Shown: positions 52,580 through 64,000 of the stretch, one piece after another
Layout of the letters: each line of letters begins with the position of its first letter
Numbering within the stretch: position 1 is the stretch's first letter
DNA from: Lamellibrachia satsuma
Lineage: Eukaryota; Annelida; Polychaeta; Sabellida; Siboglinidae
Length of the DNA stretch: 64,000 nucleotides
Reading direction: 5' to 3'
Assembly: GCA_033239005.1 (NCBI GenBank)
Contig: BSQZ01000006.1
Coordinates: 12,637,662-12,701,661 of the forward strand
Made by a program: the position numbers and the translations under genes
The notes under the pieces: model-generated
Seen by the model: the letters and a program-made list of their open reading frames with translations, nothing else
Told to the model about the DNA's origin: nothing
Database searches by the model: none

Positions 52580-53575
52580 GTCATCTTTCACTTTTAAAAA
52601 AACTTTTTCCAACTTTGTCTGCCTTTGGCTTATCTTGTACAAAGTGCTCCTGCATTTTATTTATTATATAATCACACCATCGTCTCGTCGGTTTGCCTCT
52701 TGCGCTTTTCTCTTTCTTGGGTTCTCGTTCAGTTGTTTTGATGTTGTCTTGCACTCTCACTATGTGACCTGCCCATCTCTACTTTATTTTCATGTTATAA
52801 TTTGTTATACCTCTTACTTTTGTTTTCATCCTGGTCGTGTGGTATTTTATCATTTAGTTTACTGTTTAACATTTGTTTCCATGTTGCTCTTAGCTGATTT
52901 TTCAACTGTTTCTTTATTGATCATGATCGTGTTTGGCATCCATATGTTATAATTGATAAGATGCATTGATTAACAGCTTTACTTTTGATGCATATTTGAA
53001 GTTTGCCGTCCTGGAATATTTCGTGGTATCTTCCAACGTATTTGATCCTAGTCATGATGTCCTCCTTTGATGTGTTTGTATCCTAATGTTTTGTCCATGG
53101 TATTTATAAAATTCAACTTCTTCTGTTATATATTTAAATTTCATCTCCTTCTTTTAAACGTTTGCAAAAAAAACATTTCTTTTATTTATTTTGAGACGAA
53201 CTATATAGTTTTGATTGTTTAAATATTTTAGCATTGATTCCAATTCGGAAGTTTGCAGAGATCAATGCCATGTCAACTGCAAACAGTATCTGGTTCTCTG
53301 TTTATAAAGACGTCCTGCAGAATGGAAGTGAAAAGTGTTACTGAGATTGGGTAGTCTTGTCTTACTCCTCTGCCTATGTTTATTGTTGACGACACTTCTG
53401 TATCAAGGTGAACTCTAGTTGTTACTCTAGTTGTCTTCAAGTATTTCGATGTATATTTCTTTGATTCTGATGTTGCTTAGAGCTTTAGAGATAGCTTGAT
53501 GTTCAAATGAGTCAAATATTTCCTCGTAATCCACAAAACATATACATAGATTTTTAATTTGGTTGACACATTGAT
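52580..53575 (-). pseudogene. RTE-like RT, C-terminal half (broken)
   Basis: Minus strand: CFVDYEEIFDSFEHQAISKA, LSNIRIKEIYIEILED, then degraded GVRQG-type region (GRGVRQD-like), and near 52800-52690 RWAGHIVRVQDNIKTTE followed by KRKRQTDETMV. This is the RTE pattern FVDYxKAFDSxEH ... RWAGHIxR. Frameshifts throughout. Confidence 0.75.
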
Positions 53576-54333
53576 GATTTTTAGTTTAGGAGTATCAGGA
53601 CAAAGATGGACCAAACATTGAAATAAATAGTACAAAGCTAATTTCCTCAGGATAGTTCAAAATACCACATTGAACAATATATCATAAGTCCCCAAGTTTA
53701 CTCTGTGTGTTTGTCACAACGAGGCTAAATGCGTTACAACTATTATAGACTGGTAGGCCATTTGGTTGAAATACTTCCATTCGTGAAATCTGCCGTCCAG
53801 TCACTGCGACAACATGAAACCTAAAAAAACTATTAGCCATGACTTCACAAATGACAAACATAATGTTTCCACTGAAAATTAACGCTCATTGAAGAGAAAC
53901 GTGTAATTTCGGGGTCAAAGGTCACATAATTATTTTAACCCTACGGCATCGTGGTTGGTATCAATTTAAAGCCCATGATCTACATAACAAAGTTGGCTAT
54001 ATAAATATCCAGTATGTGAAACCCCGGTAGGTCAGATTTAAGGTCAAAAGGTCAAAATCTTAACGAAGTAACTATGGGGCCACTGTGTGTACATGAAATG
54101 TTAATTTGTGACAACTGGTCGGGCTAACTTTCGGTATGCATTAACTAACAAAACATTGCTGTTGCCATTTTTACTGATCAGCTTCTGATACCTTGCTCTT
54201 ATTGTTAAGTATTACCCCATTCAACACAATTATTTGGCCTATATGAAAACCCTACACCTGCCTCATATTAATTGTACCGCTTTAGCCACATTAAATTGTT
54301 TTCTTTTGCGACACCCATTTGTATTACTCTTGG
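53576..54333. other. Unassigned insertion between two RTE pieces
   Basis: About 760 bp with no recognised gene or terminal repeat. It lies between RT segments that should be nearly adjacent (finger/palm at 54335-54840 and FVDYEE at 53570). Confidence 0.4.
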
Positions 54334-54334
54334 T

Positions 54335-54850
54335 CATCTTGAGCATGTTGGTGCAGGTATTGATTGCAATAGTTTTCTCACGCATATAGCCTCGTTGTGA
54401 GAAGCGCACAACGGTGAAACGTGGGGACTGTTGATATGTTGTTCAAAATTATGTTTTGTAACTAACCAGAAAAATAGCTTTGTACTGTTTATTTCCTTGT
54501 TCAATCTTAATGCTCCTGGACTAATTGTCGGCCGTGGAGAACCCTTTTCGAAAACCTGCTTTTCTTTTGGTTGATGTTCATCTAACCTTTCCATTCTTGT
54601 CTGAAATATTTTGGTGTTTTGTTGTATAAATGGGATAGTAGGCAGATAGGTCGATAGTTCTTATTGTCATTATATGGCTTCCTTTTTTATGACGAACAAT
54701 AATGTTTTGGGAAGCTCTGTAGTTTTTCAGTCTTGCCAGCTTTATTGAAATCGTTATTCTGGTTCTCATTAATATGTGGTCGCTTCCAATATCCACTCTT
54801 GATATGACCGCAGGGCCTGTTGTGCAGGGATACAATCGGGCATACGCAAC
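54335..54850 (-). pseudogene. RTE-like LINE, endonuclease end and RT start (broken)
   Basis: Minus strand: SRVDIGSDHILMRTRITISI (endonuclease SDHxLxRxxI end, about 54805-54745), then HKKGSHIMTIRTIDLSAYYP and, in another frame, NYRPICLLSHLYN, then DEHQPKEKQVFEKG (equivalent to QPxEQAGFRKG). It continues at 52580-53575. Confidence 0.75.
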
Positions 54851-55829
54851 GTGTGGCCGAATCTTCGCAACCTCTGTACTTGCTGTTGTGTCGGTCCTGT
54901 GTCACAGCGCACGTGAAGACCTTTGCACGTTTCTGGGGATGCGCAGACGGTCGGTTGCTTAATCCGAATGTCTTGGGTAACGGCGACCGCGAATATGTCG
55001 ACGTCACGGGTGTCGTTATTCTAGCAGCTCAGTAGATAAAATAATAATATTGAAACACCAGTACCACTAGGTCAACATTATCAACATTGTTGGCTGATCA
55101 ACGCAAACAATGATGTTTGTTAAGATCTCATATTGGCACTATTTTAAAAAATTACATGGGGAGCACTCAACATGTCGTCAGTAGGAGAGACCGGGGCTGG
55201 TTGTATACAGGGACAAATTGTTACAAAAGTGTTTTACGAAAACATAGCACACTTACGGAGTCCCCATCGACAGCAGCTGGTTGGAAGTCCACCAGCAGAC
55301 ACACTGTCCAACAATCGGGAGCTAAGAAGACGAAATTAACGAGATGTGGACAAAAATGATGTTTTGGTTAAACCCACGTAATATCATCTCATGCAGCCAC
55401 TTTTATGCTTCGTGAATTAAACTTGAAACAGTACACGTTCTACTGCAAATAAATGTGTTTGGGGCAAGTTCTTTCAATTGTTTTAGGGCAAGTTATTACA
55501 ACTGTAACAACGCTCGATCGCTCGTACCGATGATTCAGCCAGCGAATTGTGTGATGGCAAATGACTGAAAGAACAACATTTATTTAATCACGACGTGTGA
55601 ACGCTTTATTTCACTCGTGAAGCCTAGCATACTGGTTTAATACTGTAAATGCTGGCAGCATCAAACAAAATTTATAAATATCTCAAAAGGGCGGGTCACA
55701 TATCAGTGAAAAAAAGTGTGGCTTCCTTGTCCACTTGCCGTCCGTTTTGCCTTATCTGAGCACAGCCCTATCTGAGTAATTAATCAATATCGCATGATTC
55801 TTTGAAATGTGGATGTTCGAACGCGCGCG

Positions 55830-55995
<166 letters not shown>

Positions 55996-56018
55996 AATCA
56001 AGTATAAGTCGTATTACA

Positions 56019-56173
<155 letters not shown>

Positions 56174-56618
56174 CATTCACTATTCCATACTTCATTCAAT
56201 AATGTATAGTCCATTCACAGTTGTTTGTTATGTAAGAATCCGGGGAAGAAGTTCCCTTTGGTAACCAAATATGAAAAGCTTAATATATGAAGCTGTGAAC
56301 ACCTACATAGTTATGCTGTGAGTAATATGTATAAATAAATAGTCCAATTACTGTAATAACAGTAACATGTACGAGTGACACTTGCTTTGCGTTCCACACG
56401 TTGGCTGCTGTAACAACGTGCCCCGCTTGATGTAACAACTTGCCCCGCTTATTCGGCTGGTTGTTACAGTCGACCGCTCCTGGGAAACGTCACATATCTA
56501 CCTAACTACAATATGGAATATCAATAGCATGGTCCATTTTATTAACACGAATAATATATGTAATGTGTACGTTGACAGAATTAATGAATCTAACATGTTT
56601 AAAAAAAAGTAAATTGTA

Positions 56619-56866
56619 GCTAGCCCCGGTCTCCCCTACACCTAGCCCCGGTCTCCCCTACACCTAGCCCCGGTCTCCCCTACACCTAGCCCTAGTCTCC
56701 CCTACATCTAGCCCCGGTCTCCCCTACACCTAACCCCGGGTTCTCTTACCCCTAGCCCCAGTCTCCCCTACACCTAGCCCCAGTCTCCCCTACACCTAGC
56801 CCCGGTCTCCCCTACACCTAACCCCGGGCTCTCTTACCCCTAGCCCCAGTCTCTCCTACACCATCC
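56619..56866. repeat. 22-bp minisatellite, about 11 units
   Basis: The unit cctagccccggtctccccta plus ca repeats with small variants (ccccag, cccggg). Its reverse complement equals the left terminus of the element at 55181. Confidence 0.9.
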
Positions 56867-56869
56867 TTT

Positions 56870-58190
56870 AGACAAATTCCAGGTTTTATGGATATGTTTT
56901 GTGGGTCAACGCACGTTGATGCATACAACACACTTTGGTCATTAATGGACTATATTTAGACCAAAAGCTGTGATTTCATGGCAACTTATGTAATTTTAGT
57001 GAATTAATATATGTCAAATATCATGGAACAATGCAAATTTTGGAGTATAAGGGTTGTGTTCCAATTTGAAAATGGTATAGTTTTGACAGATGTCTAAAGC
57101 GTGTTCGGGATTAATTCTCAAGGATGGCATACTGGCAACGAATTGAGTCCCCCTTGAGAAATTACCATTCTAGTGTATGGAATTTTTCTCTAGTCAATAA
57201 GCCCTTACAAGTCAATGGGTGCTACCCATTTTGTGTATTTAGACTAGTGTTTATTCATGTAGAGTCGATCGAGGTAATAAAGTAGAAGGTTCAGACTCCT
57301 GTTTAATTCTACAACCTGCGTAGCGTATGCAAACATGTATATATGTTAACATACTTCACCTGAACTGTACGATGAGACATATCGCGCATTGTTTGGAGTA
57401 TAACAACTTGAGACTCGAGATTGGTACTTCAAAGCAACATCGAATAGTTGAAACCCGGTCACAAGTGTATCCATTTGGCATGTACATTTGCAACCACCAT
57501 TTCGGGTTATCTTGTAAGTAATGGACCTTGGACGTACGCGAGTATTTGCATATGGGTGGGGCGGGTCCGGTCAGAATATTTAACAGAGAAAAGTAGGGGA
57601 ACTTCGGTAATTTGTTGAGAGGTACGTATGCGCATGCTATTGAGTATCGTGTTCAGTAGTACTACCTATTAATTATACATCTAACAACGAAAGGTTAAAT
57701 GTCCGATGTATCGGCAATGTCGATTTGTTCAGAAATAAGCAATACAAACTCTTCAGGTTAATTTTGGGTATAAAGCGCACGCCACCTTAGCAATCAGACT
57801 GATGCTTTTTCGTATGCGGCCGGTATTTATAACTTTGAGTGCATCCGTAGATGAATACGATGGAACTCCACTTACGTTGTTTCAACGGCATTACATAGCT
57901 TTCCTGACAATAGTATATATTCTAAAGTAACACATTTCGTGTTTCTGGGTATAATTTTAGATATTCAACAAAAACATAGATAATGCTTCTTAGACAAAGT
58001 ATTACAATCAGGAACATGTGGCACAAACAATTCAACCGTTATTACTATTCAAGTCACGAATGGATGTCTACTCACGAAACACAAGGTAAATAGAATGCTA
58101 TGATTGGTCGAATAGTGCACGTACATGGTCGTTGTTGTTAGTTAGCACAAGACAAGATCAGCCATAAGTTTTTTGTTCAACGTATCACTA
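56870..58190. other. No recognisable gene
   Basis: Unique-looking sequence with short ORFs only. Confidence 0.4.
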
Positions 58191-58199
58191 CTTTCTTAA

Positions 58200-58700
58200 C
58201 TAATAGTTGTTGGCGTCAGCTGACTTTGCTGGTCACATGTTTCACTTGTCATATCGAGACTATGCGAACTGTGTCCTACATGGCATCCCTGATTGCCTGA
58301 TCAACAAATTGCAAACAGTGCAAAATGCTGCTGCTCGGCTGGTGGTCCGCTACCGCAGATGGGACCACATCACCATAAACTACACTGGCTTCCAGTGAAG
58401 GAACGCATTCATTACGCAATTCTGCCACTGATGTTTCGTGCTCAACACAGACTGGCACCTGCTTACATAACTGACCTCCTCCACGAACAGCGAGCTACTC
58501 GAGTGTTGCGTTCGGCTACGAACAATGACTTGTAAGTGCCGTCATCTCGTAGCCAATACGGCGACAGAACTTTCTCGGTTTCTGCTCCACGAATGTGGAA
58601 TGATTTCAAAGCGATATGAAGCCAATCTCTTGTCTTGTGACTTTTAAAAGACTCATAAAACGCATCTCTTCCTGGTTGCATACGCATCATAAGCACGACT
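58200..58700 (+). pseudogene. CR1/L2-like RT C-terminal fragment
   Basis: Plus strand over three frames: YANCVLHGIPDCLINKLQTV, QNAAARLVVRYRRWDHIT, LHWLPVKERIHYAILPLMFR, LAPAYITDLLHEQRATRVLR, then RTFSVSAPRMWNDF. This is the thumb/C-terminus of CR1/L2-type RTs. One frameshift lies near 58375 and stops follow 58530. Confidence 0.85.
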
Positions 58701-58704
58701 TATT

Positions 58705-60384
58705 TGTTTTCATTGTTTGCCTGCTCAATACTTAATTATATTTAATATTAATGTTTTATTATTATCTTTAAATGTTTTTTGTATAAATTTTACACCATGT
58801 TTTTACTTATTTATTATGTCTATCTATATTATTATTATCTATATATTTAATAATTATCTTCTATATAATTTATTATTTTAATTTAATACACTATCTTCTA
58901 TCTGAATTAATTAATCATCATTTACATAACTTATCAATGTTGTGCATATAAATGTATTTTAAGCACCTCCGAATGGATTTCTTAAGATTTCTTGAAATAT
59001 GATAGAATGGCATCCATTAGTGAATACGCTACTTATCAGTTAGTAGACGTTATTTCAAATAAGACATGTTTGATATTTAACAAGAGCCTGGAGAAACACT
59101 AGTACTTTTACTGTAATGTACGGATCGAGACTTCACCGGCTCCAGCCTGGTGGAAGGTCGCTCAGGCATGGCATGGTTGCAGGCCAAGAAATACACTGGC
59201 ACTTAATTTGCAATTTCACTGCTTCAAACTTATAGCTGAAACTGCATTGAGGCTACGTGTGAAATAAGTTAAACTTATAAGCTATACGTTAAGTATTGAG
59301 ATGCGTTCGGAACGTATGGCTGAAACTATGTACAAGATTAAGCACTTGAACGGTATCCCCTGTGTCACTGTATGCGGATGTAGGCTTGTCTCGTCACCGT
59401 CATGCGAAACATGTGGATCACCATCGCCAGCAAACGCAAGTTTAAAAGCAACATAACTGGTACACACGTTACGAAACATTGACATTACTGTAGTCACGGA
59501 TTGACACATTACTTAGCCTCAAATGGATTCCAAATATTAAGTTTTACATTAACCTGATTCTGACTTCAGATCACTCTGTCAAACTAATTGGCAATTATTG
59601 TAATTTGCATCAACATGAACTGCAAGATTTACGTGAAGTCAGTCTGGCCGAGGTAAGTAAAACTATTACCGGGAATGATTCAGGCGTTAATGAAATCGAT
59701 GGGTACACTCACACAATGAATCAACAAGGAAATACCTAAGATAACGACCAGAAAGTCATAGTCAGACAACACCACTAGAGGTACGCTACTACACATAAAA
59801 ATATACAAATTCGTAATCCCAAGCCGAGTTTTAGCCGTTTGACGATGGCATGTTTCTGGTATGCATAACTCCAGGCACATGGCGATGTGATGCTTGTTTT
59901 TCTTAATGTTACATCTATTCTTTTCGTGGCACTTAAAAGGAAAACACCCATAGTTACTCAAAGATAACCATTTGTAACTACCAATAAGAATATCACGCCA
60001 GTGGTTTACTAGGAAAAACTAGTTGAACATCTTAATTGCACTGGCCGCGCCATACTGTTAGATAACCCTACATCACGAGTGTCAAAGTATAACAAAAATA
60101 CGCTCGCCAAATGATAATATATTTGCATGCACCTATTCCTATATTTGACAATACGATATGGCTATGTAACATGTTTTCTTTTATTTACTAAACAAGCCAT
60201 CTTTCTGGCAAAATAACACGTTTGTTTGAGACTTTGCGTTGGTTCTGTGTATGCCGGCCTTCCTTAATACGTCACAATAGTCTAGGTTACCCGATTGTCA
60301 TAGAACCGCGCATGCGCTTATCGGTCTCGCAGGTTAACATGTCATCATTCAGTCAACTGGATAAATGACTGGAATCTCCAACTT
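58705..60384. other. No confident gene
   Basis: Very AT-rich at 58720-58960. A plus-strand stretch near 59540-59700 (LTSDHSVKL, LREVSLAEVSKTITG) weakly recalls a LINE endonuclease end but is too short to call. Confidence 0.35.
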
Positions 60385-60438
60385 TTAGAACACATTGTGA
60401 GTAAACCAGTGGCATGATATTCTTGATTTTAGTTGCAC

Positions 60439-60600
60439 CTGGTTTGTTTCATTAACTCTTTTAGGTGCATAGTCCCAAAAACATGACTTTTGTTTCGCTC
60501 TAAGAAAAATGTCCAGCAATGCCAGCACTCTGGATCTAGGTACTGTCTTCAGAGAGCAAGACAGCGTCACCAGCGTCAGCACCACTAGTGCGAACTTCAT
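60439..60600 (-). CDS. Candidate secreted-peptide exon, locus D
   Basis: On the minus strand an acceptor and ATG abut (gtttctgtgtcacgtggcag|ATGAAG), matching the peptide copies, which read cgtggcag|ATGAAG; upstream catgcttct is also shared. 54 codons run to a possible donor (AACCAG|GTGCAA at 60439/60438, phase 0); unspliced, the frame ends at 60385 after 71 codons. The signal peptide is clear (MKFALVVLTLVTLSCSLKTV). The mature part has KSCFWDYAPKRVNE and is unlike the seven-cysteine peptides. It may be a relative sharing only the leader region, or a peptide precursor exon. Function unknown. Confidence 0.5.
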
Positions 60601-60786
60601 CTGCCACGTGACACAGAAACGTTCTTAAAAGAAGCATGTATATTAGAGAGAATGCGCAACGATTTTCATTGGCTATTTTTTTCAATGACTAGCATACAAC
60701 GCTTTACCGATGTGTATCTATGTATCTGTGTACACGGCTCTTTATTGTCGAGGGCCACACGCTACCAGTTAGCCGACGAATGCAGC

Positions 60787-60897
60787 GTGAGAGGATTAAG
60801 TGTCATTGAAAGCACCTACTTGAGTATCAATCAAACACTGGTCGACACACTGCACAGCTGGCTGCGCAAATAATTCTTACTGTTGTCTTATTGGAAG
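60787..60897 (+). other. Leader-like segment, locus D
   Basis: Fifth copy of the 140-bp segment, shortened in the middle, with donor-like GGAAG|GTAATT at 60897/60898. It points away from the minus-strand peptide exon 190 bp to the left, unlike blocks A-C, so locus D is rearranged or the segment serves another transcript. Confidence 0.5.
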
Positions 60898-61039
60898 GTA
60901 ATTGTTATGCAACATTTTAGCCATTTTATAACGATCAGGTAATGTAAGTGTTCATTTAAAAGTATAACAATGATACATTAAAACTCGTTTATATTATTAT
61001 GGAGAACGTCGTATAATCGTTCCAATGACATTTTTGTCC

Positions 61040-62370
61040 ATCTGAAAAAGTTATAATTCCGACATTTGTCTTAACACTGAAAAAAGTAGGTTAGAATTAG
61101 ATGATCGAAGCTGTCTGGGCTGTCTTGCAGAAGTGAGTAGTGAGTGGAAAAATGCTGGTTACTTTAACGAAAGTGTTTGATAGGTAATTGTACATATCTA
61201 TGAAATGTCAGGGAGCCAATGCAATGGTTTAAGAAGTGGTACTGAGTGAGCGAAACGAGGAGACAGGGTAACTACCCTTGCCAAACAATGTTGCACTCGT
61301 TGAAGTTTCAAGATGTCCTTGAGAGCAATATTATAATAAAGGAATTGCAACAGTCAAGTCTACTGGTAACAAAAACAGTTGTAATACTTTTGGCGACAAA
61401 AAAATACACATACGGGCGAATACGACGCAGGACACGAATGTGATAAAGCAGCAACGACAAGTTTATGAAATATGCTGTCTAAAATTTAAATTATTATCAA
61501 CTCTTAAATTCCGTGCTGAGACGGCCGGTGTGAAATTCTGTGTCAGCATAGGTGTCGGGAAAAAAATCAAGTTTATTACGATGTATGTTTTTGTGCAGCA
61601 ATAATACGAAACTCTGTTTTATTTGCATTTAGCTTTAATTTGCTGTCCCTCATCAAGTGGAAAATATCATGGAGACAATCCCAGAGTTTTTAAGGAGCAA
61701 TCTATATCCGGGGTAGCCGGACAAAGAACAAAAAGAACAAAACCCTGAGGAACACCACATGAAGTGGGTAGTGCCGCTGAAAAGCAATTAGTTATCTTCA
61801 GTCTTTGGTATCCATCAGTTAGGTATGATGAAAACCAATTCAATGTTGTATTTGATACGCCACGCCACATTGACAAGCGTTTAATTAGTATATTATGGTC
61901 AATAGTATCAACAGCAGCAGATAAGCCAAGCAAGGTACGCGCTGCTACTTTACCTTTGTCTATAGTTAGAATAGCATCATTGCGTAATTTCAAAAGAGCG
62001 GTCTCTGTAGAATGAAGCTGTTTGTAAGCTGATTGTAATATATTAGACATACGATTTGACTCATTGAGAGACGTTTAGACGGCTTGCTACTTGCAAGTTT
62101 TTTTAGTACCTTTTCTTTGGACAAAGTTGACTGCTACTTTACCTTTGTCTATAGTTAGAATAGCATCATTGCGTAATTTCAAAAGAGCGGTCTCTGTAGA
62201 ATGAAGCTGTTTGTAAGCTGATTGTAATATATTAGACATACGATTTGACTCATTGAGAGACGTTTAGACGGCTTGCTACTTGCAAGTTTTTTTAGTACCT
62301 TTTCTTTGGACAAAGTTGACTTCTTAAGAAGTGGGTTGACTTGCGCTTGTAAGAAATCGTCAGTAAACAA
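61040..62370 (-). pseudogene. L2/Crack-like LINE RT fragment (broken)
   Basis: Minus strand: FTDDFLQAQVNPLLKKSTLS, KEKVLKKLASSK, then ILQSAYKQLHSTETALLKLR, GLSAAVDTIDHNILIKRLSM, NWFSSYLTDGYQRLKI, PTSCGVPQGFVLFVLC. GVPQG and the AxDTIDH block are typical. The 3' part (61040-61330) matches 19545-19868 plus 21785-21950. A 189-bp tandem duplication lies within it. Confidence 0.8.
61942..62319. repeat. 189-bp perfect tandem duplication
   Basis: Two adjacent copies from ctgctactttacctttgtct to acaaagttga, with no mismatch that I can find. It breaks the LINE RT frame order and is recent, or an assembly artefact. Confidence 0.9.
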
Positions 62371-62390
62371 GCCAGAGCACAGTGACGCAT

Positions 62391-63870
62391 TTAAATATTT
62401 GTTATTGGGTAAAGTAATGTATCAAGTAATGGCTCTGACAACATTGACACTCAAGCTGAAGAAGCCACATCACAAGAAAATACCATCCTTTCTATTTGAC
62501 ATCGCAAAACTGAAGGACCCAGGTATTGCTAAAAAATTTGAGGCTAGACGAGGCGGCAGATTCGCAGAAGTAAAAATCTCGAAGAAAACATCGACGTCCT
62601 CGCTGACAACATCAATGGAACTATACAGGGAACAACCACATAAGCACAGCCACATAAGTACGTGGCATAGAAAGAAACAAAATCCAACCGTGGATTACCA
62701 ACGATATCCTGGATCTCTGAGACATAAGGAGAAACATGAAGAAGACAAATAACTCCACCCCTGAAATACCACGAACAATACCACAGTGCTAACCGCGCCA
62801 TCAGAACGGAGATGCTAGACACAAAGGAAGAATGGGTCTTAGAGCAACGTGACAACATTGAGAAATGCACGAAAGGTGGTAGCAGCAAGAAAACCCTTGA
62901 TACACTGAAGAAACTTACAATAAAACAACAACACAATGCTGCAGTTGTCGAAGGATGTCTCCTTGCTAACTGATAACACGGCCTTTCTTACACGATGAGT
63001 ATTGCCAAGAGCTCTACAACCAAGAACTGAAATCAGAGACCAGCATGCTGGAAAGTAAAGCCAGCAGTGTAGAAGAAACAGGCGACATGCAAGTGATAAG
63101 AGAAGAAGTAAAGGAGGCATTGTGCACACTGAAAGGAGGGAAATCACCCGGCGCCGACAACATTCAATACATAATAGCGGCTTAAACACTTCGGCCCTGA
63201 AATAATAAAGGTCCTTACTACATTCTGCCAGAGGATCTGGAAAATAAAGAAATGGTCCAGAGAATGGACGCAATCCATGATCATTCCACCCGAAAATGGA
63301 AATCTAAAACTATGCCAAAATTATAGAACCATCATCAGCCCATCAGCCACCCAAGCAAGATCATGCTACGAGTCATCTTGAACAGACTCGAAGGAAAAGC
63401 AGAATATATACTGGCTAAAGAACATGTAGGATTTAGGGCTGGGAGTAGCGCCACTAAACATATCTTCAATTTAAGATTGATCATAGAACCCATCTGCTTC
63501 AACAGAGAGACCTGATCCAAACTTTCATTGACTTTAAGTGGACATCTGTCCGTATCTGGCACGGAAGTTTAAGACAAGTCCTGATAAACTACAACTTTGG
63601 CGACTATCTAGTATAAGACACTGTAAGCCAACTCAATAATTAACTTGCAGAACTGTTCAGGACAACTGTAGGAGTTCGTTAACAGTCAACAGTTCCTACC
63701 AGAACATCCCCATTAACATCATGACGAATGGTCAGAACCTTCAAGAATGCCAGAGCTGGACTCTGACAGCAAAGACAGAGAGGCGCACACAAACATTTGA
63801 AATGAAATGTTTCAGGAGACACCTCCGCATTTCTTTCACCAAACACAACACGAACGAGACGTGAGACAGC
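62391..63870 (+). pseudogene. LINE endonuclease-RT linker and RT, heavily degraded
   Basis: Plus strand: KIPSFLFDIAKLKDPGIAKK, FEARRGGRFAEV, then (about 63075-63170) IREEVKEALCTLKGGKSPGA, DNIQ, HPSKIMLRVILNRLEGKAEY, HVGFRAGSSATKHIFNLRLI, and after a deletion LTAKTERRTQTFEMKCFRRH, LRISFTKHNTNE. Same family as the clean fragment at 22768-22982. The YADD region is deleted. Confidence 0.8.
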
Positions 63871-64000
63871 CAGTGGATTCCCTCACTTGTTTCCAATTTT
63901 ATATTTAGCTTAGACTCTACGCTTTATCTCTGTAATTCTGGAATCATTTTGTGTTGAGGTATTCTCTTTCGGTTTATGACGAAAACATCTGGCTTTATAG

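Noticed and set aside
52572..52952. 126-codon hydrophobic plus-strand ORF
   Set aside because: Antisense shadow of a degraded RTE reverse transcriptase on the minus strand.
54840..54960. LINE tail RLRRFGHTLRMPD on the minus strand
   Set aside because: A possible second LINE end, but a different frame of the same bases supports the RTE endonuclease end; too short to decide.
60439..60600. Urotensin/somatostatin-like neuropeptide because of CFW
   Set aside because: CFW is followed by DYAPKR with no second cysteine to close a ring; the resemblance is too slight to name.

Overview
This is a stretch of animal genome, not a microbial one. It has no dense or operon-like coding. It holds very long (TA)n tracts, spliced-exon signals, and remains of metazoan LINEs (CR1-like, RTE-like, a PHD-finger LINE) and metazoan DNA transposons (hAT, Tc1, pogo/Tigger, an ISL2EU/Harbinger-like pair). 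The mix fits a marine invertebrate, perhaps a lophotrochozoan. I cannot fix the phylum from sequence alone. No rRNA, tRNA or CRISPR array was recognised. About 30 kb is degraded mobile DNA.

The centre of interest is a locus repeated three times: block A (about 8.34-13.5 kb), block B (25.68-36.83 kb) and block C (36.83-52.1 kb). B and C are adjacent in direct tandem. Each block has the same order: a short conserved segment ending in a splice-donor-like AAG|GTAATT (broken in one copy), a reverse-strand Tc1 transposase relic, one exon coding for a small secreted seven-cysteine peptide whose ATG directly follows a splice acceptor, and a reverse-strand CR1 fragment. The peptides in B and C are almost identical for their first 77 residues. 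A is about 69% identical to B, with every cysteine kept. A fourth signal-peptide exon at 60.4-60.6 kb has the same acceptor context and the same short segment nearby, but in inverted arrangement.

Later insertions date the blocks. A 2.1 kb inverted-repeat element sits in the Tc1 relic of B and C but not A. A CR1 element with an SGNH-esterase ORF1 sits only in B. In C the inverted-repeat element was hit by a hAT-like element, which was then hit by a second hAT element carrying a broken transposase gene. B supplies a paralogous empty site for the outer hAT, and both hAT insertions have target duplications.

Other regions: 0-8.3 kb holds two candidate first exons (534-629 on +, 5350-5517 on -, the latter mitochondrial-presequence-like), foldback elements, and a convergent DDE transposase / YqaJ nuclease pair. 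13.5-25.6 kb holds an RTE-like LINE lodged in a (TA)n tract that itself lies in a CR1, a PHD-APE-RT LINE, a pogo/Tigger relic and two hairpin elements. 52-64 kb is mostly LINE fragments, plus a DNA element whose terminal repeat seems to have expanded into a 22-bp minisatellite.

In two separate CR1 copies a (TA)n tract lies exactly at the codons of the reverse-transcriptase motif IYIND, which suggests that LINE coding sequence can seed these microsatellites.
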